A stretch of 21,967 nucleotides of DNA from CAZMVU01 sp964569295 (GTDB lineage: Bacteria; Hydrogenedentota; Hydrogenedentia; Hydrogenedentales; JAGMZX01), in the NCBI GenBank assembly GCA_964569295.1, contig CAZMVU010000069.1, positions 1 through 21,967 of the forward strand, written 5' to 3'. The position numbers and the translations under genes are program-made. A model generated the notes under the pieces. That model did no database searches, was not told the origin of the DNA, and saw only the letters and a list, made by a program, of their open reading frames with translations. Below, in pieces: positions 8,965 through 15,162 of this stretch; position 1 is the first letter of the stretch; each line of letters opens with the position of its first letter.

Positions 8965-10278
8965 ATGGGATACGCAGGCGTTGCATGGCGTCCTGAGCTG
9001 GGTCTGGGCCTGGCGCAGGGCGCACAGGGAGGGCGTGCCGCAGCCAGGGCTTCACAGGACGCCGGGGGTTCACCACACATTGTACCCGTCGACTCGCTCG
9101 GCTTTGGTGACGGCGCCCACGAGGCGATCTACGCCACCAACACGTACCAGGCAAGCAGGCTGCAACTGGGGCTGCACGCGCAAAGCATGCAAAACAGCGC
9201 GTGGACAGGCGATGGGGAGACCCGCGCCGGGCAGCACGTGGGTTTTGCGCAGCTCGAGTTCTCTTTTGTCGAGGAGATGCGTGCGGCATCGCTGACCCGC
9301 TTCAGCGAGCGCACCACGGCTGTTGGCGAAGGGTTGCAAGGCCAACAGCACCAACGCTTTAGCCAGGCAAGCGCCTCGGTGGCGGCCCGGTTCAAGCTCT
9401 CGGTAAGCGTTTCGGCGGCGTCGCTCGAGGGGTTTGCCGGGGCTGCGGAGGGGGTCCAAGATGATGACGCTCTGATGGACCGCCTCATCGCGCTTACCGA
9501 ACAACTGCAAACCCTCGCCGACGAATTCATGGAAGACGCCTTCGCCCTCGTAGGCGACTTTTTCAGTGGGACCGTGGAAGGGGAGGATTTTGCCGCTTCT
9601 ATAAGGGCGCTGTTGAATGATCTGCATGCCGGCCTGTTCGGCGGTGACTCCGCCGTAGGGCCAGCGCCGGGCAGCGCGACCAACGGTGCCGGCAGCCAGG
9701 CCACGGCACAGGCGGTTCAACTCGAGTTTAGCTTCCGCTTCGAGGGGTCCGTGACTATACAGCAAGCAAAGGTGCAGCAGGGCGATCCGATCGTGTTCGA
9801 CCTGGACGGCGACGGCGTCGAGTTAACCCACTACAAAGACGGCGCCCGCTTCGACCTCATGGGGAGCGGCCAACCCGTGAATACGGCCTTTGTCACGGGG
9901 GGCGACGCCTTTCTTGCCCTGGACCGCAACGGTGATGGCACGATTAATAGTGGCAAGGAACTCTTCGGAGAGCAGCACGGCGCCGCCAACGGCTTCGAGG
10001 AACTGCGCAAGTTCGATGACAACGGCGACGGCCGCATCGACCGCCACGATGCGGTCTTCGATGCATTGCGCCTTTGGCGGGACAACGGCAACGGCATCAC
10101 CGAGGCAGGGGAACTCCTCTCCCTTGCGAACGCCGGCATCGAGCGCATCAGCCTCGACTACCGTGATGTGAACCAGCGCGCCGCGGGCGGCAACACCATC
10201 GCGCAGGTTGGCGCCTTCAAGCGAGTTGACGGCACCACCGGCACCACCGCCGATGCGCTGCTCAACTACACGGTATAG
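8965..10278 (+). CDS. EF-hand-like calcium-binding protein of the RTX-associated C-terminal type, probably flagellum-linked
   Basis: A 437-residue protein of unknown function. GGGAGGACAG lies 4-13 nt ahead of the ATG and supports this start. There is no signal peptide or membrane segment. Residues 1-110 are low in recognisable motifs and rich in Gln/Ala/Ser. Residues of about 110-210 look helical ('LIALTEQLQTLADEFM'). The C-terminal about 165 residues are a well-known module also found in RTX/hemolysin-like proteins: 'DPIVFDLDGDGVEL' (about 274-287), 'DRNGDGTINSGKELFG' (about 319-334), 'DDNGDGRIDRHD' (about 351-362) and 'RDNGNGITEAGEL' (about 371-383). These give several EF-hand-like DxNGDG calcium loops. 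Position and promoter link it to flagellin: it lies 770 nt upstream of the first flagellin on the same strand. It could be an unconventionally exported filament- or surface-associated protein. Function is inferred from context only. Confidence 0.85.
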   Translation: MGYAGVAWRPELGLGLAQGAQGGRAAARASQDAGGSPHIVPVDSLGFGDGAHEAIYATNTYQASRLQLGLHAQSMQNSAWTGDGETRAGQHVGFAQLEFSFVEEMRAASLTRFSERTTAVGEGLQGQQHQRFSQASASVAARFKLSVSVSAASLEGFAGAAEGVQDDDALMDRLIALTEQLQTLADEFMEDAFALVGDFFSGTVEGEDFAASIRALLNDLHAGLFGGDSAVGPAPGSATNGAGSQATAQAVQLEFSFRFEGSVTIQQAKVQQGDPIVFDLDGDGVELTHYKDGARFDLMGSGQPVNTAFVTGGDAFLALDRNGDGTINSGKELFGEQHGAANGFEELRKFDDNGDGRIDRHDAVFDALRLWRDNGNGITEAGELLSLANAGIERISLDYRDVNQRAAGGNTIAQVGAFKRVDGTTGTTADALLNYTV

Positions 10279-10601
10279 CTGAAGTTCTGGCCGGTCTCTC
10301 CTCCCCACCTTCTGGCCGCTCTCTGACCGTGCCAGGGCAACGACCGCGGGTCTCCAGGCCACAACCCGCCGGGCATGGTGGCGCGGTCAAAGACCGGAAA
10401 CAACCAGCCAGACGTGGTTTTATGGATTACGGCCAAAAAACTTCCTTTTTTCTTTGCAAGAGCGGTCTATTCCCCGTATGTCATTGCGCTATAGCTTCTT
10501 ACGCAATGTTTAAGTACCTGAACAGGTGCGTGCTTTCCGTTGGTTTTTGCGGGGTGTGCGGAGCAGTTGGGGGATGCGTAAATTTTTTTTGGGATCGGGG
10601 C
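10279..10601. other. Intergenic region between EF-hand gene and flagellin promoter
   Basis: This region holds a 15-bp direct repeat with one mismatch (10285-10299 and 10310-10324), the candidate structured RNA at 10325-10388, and an A6/T6 palindromic stretch (AAAAAACTTCCTTTTTT, 10435-10451). I see no coding sequence with a ribosome-binding site. No canonical terminator for the EF-hand gene is evident, unless the 10325-10388 stem serves as one. Confidence 0.5.
10325..10388 (+). ncRNA. Candidate structured RNA element, copy A
   Basis: A 9-bp closing stem (10325-10333 with 10380-10388, one G-U pair) encloses CCAGGGCAACGACCG (10332-10346) and GGTCTCCA (10349-10356), with GACC/GGTC able to pair. 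The same core recurs at 14781-14806 within a differently sequenced closing stem. No known riboswitch class fits. It lies 46 nt after the EF-hand gene stop. The strand is assumed from the neighbouring genes. Confidence 0.35.
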
Positions 10602-10628
10602 TAAAGTTTCTGCTCAAGGTGCCGATAA
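10602..10628 (+). promoter_or_regulatory. Sigma28 (FliA) flagellar promoter
   Basis: TAAAGTTT (10602-10609), exactly 11 nt, then GCCGATAA (10621-10628): a full match to the enterobacterial FliA consensus in both half-sites and spacing. Transcription would start near 10635, giving the first flagellin a leader of about 410 nt. No comparable promoter is visible before the second and third flagellins. Confidence 0.92.
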
Positions 10629-10634
10629 ACCGTC

Positions 10635-11045
10635 CAGGTAACCGGGAAGGTACCTGCGAAACGAAAAATTGAAGTGGGTTTGCAAGGACGCAATGCACCA
10701 GGCAACAAGGAGGTAGCCGCAGCAATGCCTTGGGGTGTGCACCCAAGAGAAGTTCCGCGGTAGCAGAGCTTCGTCATGACAGTTGAATGTAACTAATGAG
10801 CTGAGTACTCGAAAGTGGCTTTGCCCCACGCGGAGCGTGTGGGCGGGCCGATGGGAATCGATGGGGCGGACGCGGCAATGGACACGCGGCCAACCCCGGC
10901 ACAAGACGTGCCGGGACCGCGGTTCCCGGTGTCAACGAGCAACCAGGCCACCCGGCTATGGGACCGCCCTTGCGGCGGGGCCGGGAAAGCCTAGACATGG
11001 TAGCGCAAGGACGCGCACATCCAACCACTCACGGAGGAACATGCT
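10635..11045 (+). promoter_or_regulatory. Long structured 5' leader of the first flagellin
   Basis: Between the predicted sigma28 start and the flagellin ATG lie about 410 nt with many stems: CAGGTA/TACCTG (10635-10640 with 10651-10656), an 8-bp stem CCCGGCAC/GTGCCGGG (10895-10902 with 10908-10915), a CGAT-GGGA-ATCG hairpin near 10848-10859, and nested GC stems around 10950-10990. GCAAGGACGC occurs twice, near the start (10682-10691) and end (11005-11014). A perfect Shine-Dalgarno with a 12-codon ORF lies in the middle. It fits no known riboswitch family I can recognise. Post-transcriptional control of flagellin is inferred. Confidence 0.5.
10725..10763 (+). CDS. Possible 12-residue leader peptide in the flagellin 5' leader
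   Basis: ATG at 10725 opens the ORF MPWGVHPREVPR, ending at TAG 10761-10763. AAGGAGGT, a perfect anti-16S complement, lies 10 nt upstream, better than that of any gene nearby. This is the only reason to consider it. The spacing is slightly long, and the peptide has no recognisable attenuation signature. It could instead be part of an RNA structure. Confidence 0.3.
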   Translation: MPWGVHPREVPR

Positions 11046-11861
11046 ATGGGACTCAGGATTAACACGAATGTGCCGGCAATCAATGCCGCACGGGTGCTGC
11101 GGGGCTCGACCAAGAGTCTGCAGGGCTCACTGGAGCAACTTGCCAGCGGGCTGCGTATCAACGGCGCTGCGGACGACGCCGCAGGACTCGCCATTGCGGA
11201 GGGCTTTCGCTCGCAAGTACGCGGCACCCAGACGGCGCAGCGCAACTCGCAGGACGGCGTCAGTCTCGTACAGACCGCCGAGGGCGCGCTCAGCGAGACG
11301 ACGAACATTCTGCAGCGCATTCGCGAGCTCGCGGTGCAGTCGTCCAACGGCACGCAGAGCACAGCCAACCGCGCCGCCCTCGACACCGAGGTGCAGCAGT
11401 TGCTGGCCCAGGTCGATGACATCGCCCTGGACACGGACTTCAACGGGGTACGCGTGCTCAGTTCGGCGCAGACGATAACGCTTCAATCAGGCGCCTACAC
11501 CAGCCAGGTGCTCGAGGTCGCCGTGCAGGGCGCCAAGACCAACGACCTCGGTATTTCCGCGGTCTCGGTGTCGCAGCTCACCACGGCCGTGAGCACCATC
11601 AGCACGGTCGATGTCGCCCTGCAAAGCGTCAACACCCTGCGCGCCAACCTCGGCGCTTTCCAGAACCGCCTCGATTTCACCATCAATACCCTGGCCATCC
11701 AGGAGGAGAATGCCGCGGCTTCGGAGAGCGCCATCCGCGATGCCGATATCGCCAAGGTAACGGTTGACTTCACACGCAACCAGGTTTTGGTGAGTTCCGG
11801 CACCTCGGTGCTGGCACAGACCAACATCCTGCCGCAGTCGGCGTTGCAGTTGCTCGGATAG
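11046..11861 (+). CDS. Flagellin, copy 1
   Basis: A 271-residue flagellin, the filament subunit exported by the flagellar type III system. The N-terminal D0/D1 helices are clear ('MGLRINTNV', 'LASGLRINGAADDAAGLAIAEGF', 'RNSQDGVSLVQTAEGAL'), as is the C-terminal D1/D0 ('RLDFTINTLAIQEENAAASESAIRDADIA', 'GTSVLAQTNILPQSALQLLG'). The short centre ('DFNGVRVLSSAQTITLQSG') means the variable D2/D3 domains are absent. GGAGG lies 8 nt before the ATG. It is the only copy directly behind the sigma28 promoter. It differs from the other two mainly over the first about 45 residues, and has Val in 'DIAKVTVDF' where copies 2 and 3, and most flagellins, have Glu. I cannot say which numbered fli/fla gene it corresponds to. 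Confidence 0.97.
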   Translation: MGLRINTNVPAINAARVLRGSTKSLQGSLEQLASGLRINGAADDAAGLAIAEGFRSQVRGTQTAQRNSQDGVSLVQTAEGALSETTNILQRIRELAVQSSNGTQSTANRAALDTEVQQLLAQVDDIALDTDFNGVRVLSSAQTITLQSGAYTSQVLEVAVQGAKTNDLGISAVSVSQLTTAVSTISTVDVALQSVNTLRANLGAFQNRLDFTINTLAIQEENAAASESAIRDADIAKVTVDFTRNQVLVSSGTSVLAQTNILPQSALQLLG

Positions 11862-11881
11862 ATTATCCGGTGTTCAACGGT

Positions 11882-11914
11882 GCGGGCCGGGTCCAGGAAC
11901 CGGCTCCGGCCCGC
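11882..11914 (+). terminator. Hairpin after flagellin 1
   Basis: A 9-bp perfect stem (11882-11890 with 11906-11914) begins 20 nt after the stop codon. No U-tract follows, so it is more likely an mRNA-stabilising or processing hairpin, or a partial terminator, than a strict rho-independent terminator. Confidence 0.45.
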
Positions 11915-12068
11915 GCCGAAGCAATACGACACAGGACTTGACGAGAAACCCGCCGCCCAGGGGCGGTAGAAAGGAGGGCAGGAAGTTACAGTAACGGCTC
12001 CCGGAGGAACGAGTCGCGTCGTTCGCCGGGGTGCAACTACCCGATTTGGGGAAAACCAGGCGTATCCA

Positions 12069-12084
12069 GGGGGATGGATCCCCC
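12069..12084 (+). promoter_or_regulatory. Hairpin just upstream of the flagellin 2 ribosome-binding site
   Basis: GGGGGA (12069-12074), loop TGGA, then TCCCCC (12079-12084) lie 25 nt before the ATG and immediately before the GGAGG. It could influence translation initiation or mark an mRNA 5' end. No promoter consensus is evident in the 247-nt gap. Confidence 0.35.
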
Positions 12085-12108
12085 CGGCCATTCATGGAGG
12101 AAAAGGTT

Positions 12109-12924
12109 ATGGGACTTCGCATCAACACCAATGTGGCGGCCATCAATGCCGCCAACACACTGCAACGTTCAACTCAGTCGCTCAACAAGAGCCTCGAACG
12201 GCTCTCGAGTGGGCTGCGTATCAACGGCGCCGCGGACGACGCGGCGGGACTCGCCATCGCGGAGGGCTTCCGTTCGCAAGTGCGCGGCACCCAGACGGCG
12301 CAGCGCAACTCGCAGGACGGCGTCAGCCTCGTACAGACCGCCGAGGGCGCGCTCAGCGAGACCACAAACATCCTGCAGCGCGTGCGTGAGCTGGCCGTGC
12401 AGTCGTCCAACGGCACGCAGAGCACAGCCAACCGCGCCGCCCTCGACACCGAGGTGCAGCAGTTGCTGGCCCAGGTCGATGACATCGCGCTGGACACGGA
12501 CTTCAACGGGGTGCGCGTGCTCAGTTCGGCACAGACCATCACGCTGCAATCAGGCGCCTACACCAGCCAGGTGCTCGAGGTCACCGTGCAAGGCGCCAAG
12601 ACGAACGACCTCGGTATTTCAGCGGTCTCGGTGTCGCAGCTCACCACGGCGGTGAGCACCATCAGCACGGTCGATGTCGCCCTGCAAAGCGTCAACACCC
12701 TGCGCGCCAACCTCGGCGCTTTCCAGAACCGCCTCGATTTCACCATCAATACCCTGGCCATCCAGGAGGAGAATGCCGCGGCTTCGGAGAGTGCCATCCG
12801 CGATGCCGACATCGCCAAGGAGACCGTCGACTTTACCCGCAATCAGATTCTGGTGAGTGCGGGCACCTCGGTGCTCGCGCAGACGAACGTGCTGCCCCAG
12901 TCGGCGCTTCAGCTTCTCGGCTAA
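12109..12924 (+). CDS. Flagellin, copy 2
   Basis: A 271-residue flagellin, the same length as copies 1 and 3. The start at 12109 is set by MGLRINTN and by GGAGG 9 nt upstream; an in-frame ATG at 12031 would add an atypical 26-residue extension. The N-terminal D0/D1 and C-terminal D1/D0 helices are complete ('SLERLSSGLRINGAADDAAGLAIAEGF', 'DIAKETVDFTRNQILVSAGTSVLAQTN') and no D2/D3 is present. From about residue 45 onward it is almost identical to copy 1, also at silent sites, indicating recent duplication or gene conversion. The N-terminal 40 residues are closer to copy 3. Transcription is probably by read-through from upstream, as no sigma28 site is visible. Confidence 0.97.
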   Translation: MGLRINTNVAAINAANTLQRSTQSLNKSLERLSSGLRINGAADDAAGLAIAEGFRSQVRGTQTAQRNSQDGVSLVQTAEGALSETTNILQRVRELAVQSSNGTQSTANRAALDTEVQQLLAQVDDIALDTDFNGVRVLSSAQTITLQSGAYTSQVLEVTVQGAKTNDLGISAVSVSQLTTAVSTISTVDVALQSVNTLRANLGAFQNRLDFTINTLAIQEENAAASESAIRDADIAKETVDFTRNQILVSAGTSVLAQTNVLPQSALQLLG

Positions 12925-12961
12925 GCATCGCTACAGCAGCCACTCAGTAGAACACGCAGTC

Positions 12962-12998
12962 ATGTGCTCCGGGCCCGTGCCATGGGCCCGGAGCACAT
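12962..12998 (+). terminator. 15-bp perfect hairpin after flagellin 2
   Basis: A perfect 15-bp stem (12962-12976 with 12984-12998) with a 7-nt loop begins 38 nt after the stop codon. There is no U-tract (AGCCCC follows). It is either a strong transcript-end/stability hairpin or a non-canonical terminator that would separate flagellin 3 from the upstream unit. Confidence 0.5.
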
Positions 12999-13186
12999 AG
13001 CCCCATAGTGCAGCGGAGAACACCCGCGTGTTGGATGGGTGTTCAAAACAACAGAAAGGAGGCGATAGATAGACGCAGGCGCGCACGCGACCGCGCAGGG
13101 ACACGCGGCCGCACGCGGGTACCGCCTGCCCCTTGACCCGAAACCGGGCCAGGGATGTCCGGAACCGTAACCAAGGAGGTAAGATT

Positions 13187-14002
13187 ATGGGACTTCGCAT
13201 CAACACAAACATTGCCGCTATGAATACGTCGCGGCAATTGCGTCAGTCCACCAATGCGCTCAACCAGAGTCTCGAACGGCTCTCGAGCGGACTGCGCATC
13301 AACCGGGCAGCGGACGACGCTGCAGGACTTGCCATCGCGGAGGGCTTCCGTTCGCAAGTGCGCGGCACCCAGGTGGCGCAGCGCAACTCGCAGGACGGCG
13401 TCAGCCTGGTGCAGACTGCGGAAGGCGCGCTGAGCGAGACGACCAACATCCTGCAACGCGTGCGTGAGTTGGCCGTGCAATCGTCGACCGGTACCCAGAA
13501 CACCGCGACCCGAGCCGCACTCGACGCCGAGGTACAGCAGCTCCTCTCCCAGGTCGATGACATCGCGCTGGACACGGACTTCAACGGGGTGCGCGTGCTC
13601 AGTTCGGCACAGACCATCACGCTGCAATCGGGCGCCTACACCAGCCAGGTGCTCGAGGTCACCGTGCAGGGCGCCAAGACAGGCGACCTCGGTATTTCCG
13701 CAGTCTCGGTGTCGCAGCTCAGCACGGCCGTGAGCACCATCAGCACGGTCGATGCCGCTCTGCAAAGCGTCAACACCCTGCGCGCCAACCTCGGCGCTTT
13801 CCAGAACCGCCTCGATTTCACCATCAATACCCTGGCCATCCAGGAGGAGAACGCCGCGGCTTCGGAGAGTGCCATCCGCGATGCCGACATCGCCAAGGAG
13901 ACGGTTGACTTCACGCGTAACCAGGTTCTCGTGAGCGCCGGCACCTCGGTATTGGCGCAAGCCAACGTTGTGCCGCAGTCGGCACTGACGCTGCTGAGCT
14001 AA
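13187..14002 (+). CDS. Flagellin, copy 3
   Basis: A 271-residue flagellin. MGLRINTN sets the start, with AAGGAGGT 7 nt upstream, the best ribosome-binding site of the three; a TTG at 13133 could add 18 residues but is not convincing. Both conserved ends are present ('LERLSSGLRINRAADDAAGLAIAEGF', 'GTSVLAQANVVPQSALTLLS') and there is no D2/D3. It is the most divergent copy: it differs in 'TGTQNTATRAALDAEVQQLLSQ' and at the C-terminus (LLS for LLG), but keeps a 92-nt stretch (13760-13851) identical to copies 1 and 2. A 10-bp hairpin follows it. It is 106 nt from flaG and probably cotranscribed. Confidence 0.97.
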   Translation: MGLRINTNIAAMNTSRQLRQSTNALNQSLERLSSGLRINRAADDAAGLAIAEGFRSQVRGTQVAQRNSQDGVSLVQTAEGALSETTNILQRVRELAVQSSTGTQNTATRAALDAEVQQLLSQVDDIALDTDFNGVRVLSSAQTITLQSGAYTSQVLEVTVQGAKTGDLGISAVSVSQLSTAVSTISTVDAALQSVNTLRANLGAFQNRLDFTINTLAIQEENAAASESAIRDADIAKETVDFTRNQVLVSAGTSVLAQANVVPQSALTLLS

Positions 14003-14010
14003 CAACGCCG

Positions 14011-14038
14011 CAACCTGCCCGCCACAGGGGGCAGGTTG
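14011..14038 (+). terminator. Hairpin between flagellin 3 and flaG
   Basis: A perfect 10-bp stem (14011-14020 with 14029-14038) with an 8-nt loop starts 9 nt after the flagellin 3 stop. No U-tract follows, so it may attenuate read-through into flaG or protect the flagellin mRNA 3' end. Confidence 0.45.
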
Positions 14039-14108
14039 GGGACAGCATCCGTTGAACAGCCAAGCGGCCGTCCCGAAAAGGAGGCGGCCGCAGGCGGAGA
14101 GTACAGCC

Positions 14109-14483
14109 ATGCGAGTCGAAACGGGAAACGAACAGGCAATCGCGGCCCTGTCTTCCACGAATGCTGCGCGCTCGCCGGCTCCCGTGCTGCGAACCGGCCA
14201 GGATCAAGCTGGTGCGCCGCAGCAATTGGAGGTACGGGACCACACGGAACGCGGTCCCCGGGAACAGCAGTCCAACGCCGCGAAGGACATCGTCATTGAG
14301 CGGTTCACGCCGAGGCAACTGCGAGACACGCGCTTTCGCGTGGATAAAGCGACACGCCGAATCGTGGTTCAACTCATCGACGATAATAACGAGATCATCA
14401 AGCAGGTTCCGCCCCAGGAGCTTCTCGACATAGCGGCCCGCTTCCGCCGGTTGCGCGGTCTCTTGTTCGACGAGCGTGCCTGA
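14109..14483 (+). CDS. flaG: FlaG family flagellar protein
   Basis: A 124-residue cytoplasmic protein of the FlaG family, which influences filament length and usually lies beside flagellin and fliD genes. The C-terminal half carries the family signature: 'FRVDKATRRIVVQLIDDNNEIIKQVPPQELL' (about 76-106) ending in 'RLRGLLFDERA', close to the typical 'RIVVKVxD..TGEVIRQIPPEE...LRGLLFD'. The N-terminal half is low-complexity and not conserved. The ATG at 14109 has GGAG 9 nt upstream; an upstream in-frame TTG (14052) would overlap AAAAGGAGG and looks less likely. It follows flagellin 3 on the same strand and ends at a terminator, so it closes the filament unit. fliD and fliS, its usual partners, are not in the window. 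Confidence 0.88.
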   Translation: MRVETGNEQAIAALSSTNAARSPAPVLRTGQDQAGAPQQLEVRDHTERGPREQQSNAAKDIVIERFTPRQLRDTRFRVDKATRRIVVQLIDDNNEIIKQVPPQELLDIAARFRRLRGLLFDERA

Positions 14484-14507
14484 GGCCCCCAGATCGGTCC
14501 CTGCCCG

Positions 14508-14553
14508 GAGGCCCCGGCGCCAATGCAGCGTCCGGGGCCTCTCTTTTCCTTTG
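14508..14553 (+). terminator. Rho-independent terminator of the flagellin-flaG unit
   Basis: A 10-bp perfect GC stem (14508-14517 with 14532-14541) is followed directly by TCTTTTCCTTTG, starting 25 nt after the flaG stop. It is the most canonical terminator in the window. Confidence 0.85.
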
Positions 14554-15162
14554 CTGACCGGTTGCACTGCTTATCCGTTACCCGACATCGTGCGCCTATG
14601 CCGCGCACACACACCACCATCGCTGCGGCGCTTCTCGTAAAAGACGACGCGCACCGGCTCGGCGTCTGCGAACACTTGGGCCCTCTGCGACCGTGTCACA
14701 CTGGACCAGCGAAGGTGGGTACCCGCGAGCCGAAACATGACGCAAGACCCCGCATCGTCAGCAGGGGGTCTCCGGCCGAGCCAAGGCAACGACCGTAAGG
14801 TCTCCACGTAGCGGAGGAAAAGAGGAGACTTGGAGGTCGTAATGGTGGCAAGGCGCGATTCTATCGTCTTTACGTAGATGCCGCAGGAGACTTTCTTCGC
14901 ACCATCAGGCAGAACGATACGGCCGGATCACAACAGAAACGCACCTTCGATTGCCCCCAGCCGAATGGCCTGCGAACCACCACGCCTCCTGCCGCTTTCT
15001 ACCACGCATTCGCACTCCCTTCACCGCGCGCACGCGAACCATAGAAGTAGCCCTCCGCCCGCGGGTCGTGCCGGAGAACAATTTGCGCTACCTCGCGCTC
15101 CAAGTTCTCAATGGCCATTGGCGGCATCCCCGATTTTCCTCTCGGCTTCTATTCTACACCCC
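14554..15162. other. Convergent intergenic region between flaG and leuC
   Basis: About 600 nt lie between the flaG terminator and the leuC stop codon. The part at 14746-14829 holds hairpins and the second copy of the conserved element described separately. The rest (14860-15160) shows no gene with a ribosome-binding site and no clear leuC terminator. Long open frames across it run on antisense to leuC and look spurious. Confidence 0.5.
14767..14830 (+). ncRNA. Candidate structured RNA element, copy C
   Basis: GGTCTCC (14767-14773) can close with GGAGACT (14824-14830) around CCAAGGCAACGACCG (14781-14795), TAA and GGTCTCCA (14799-14806). Inside, GACC-GTAA-GGTC forms a hairpin with a GNRA tetraloop (14791-14802), competing by one base with CTCC/GGAG (14802-14805 with 14813-14816). 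A 6-bp hairpin (14746-14751 with 14765-14770) overlaps the 5' closing strand. The core matches copy A at 10325-10388 almost exactly. The strand is assumed. Confidence 0.4.

Noticed and set aside
10602..10740. c-di-GMP (GEMM-I) riboswitch in the flagellin leader
   Set aside because: GGACGCAA (10686-10693) and GGTAGCCG (10712-10719) recall two short GEMM strings, but the required GGCAAACC half and GACGCAAAGCC block with its pairing partners are absent. The only AAACC (10627-10631) lies at the promoter -10, before the predicted transcript start.
11862..13186. Additional sigma28 promoters before flagellins 2 and 3
   Set aside because: I looked for TAAAG and GCCGATA-type halves at 11 +/- 1 nt in both gaps and found none.
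14523..14798. Small plus-strand ORF after flaG
   Set aside because: It begins inside the terminator stem and covers the structured element; there is no ribosome-binding site.
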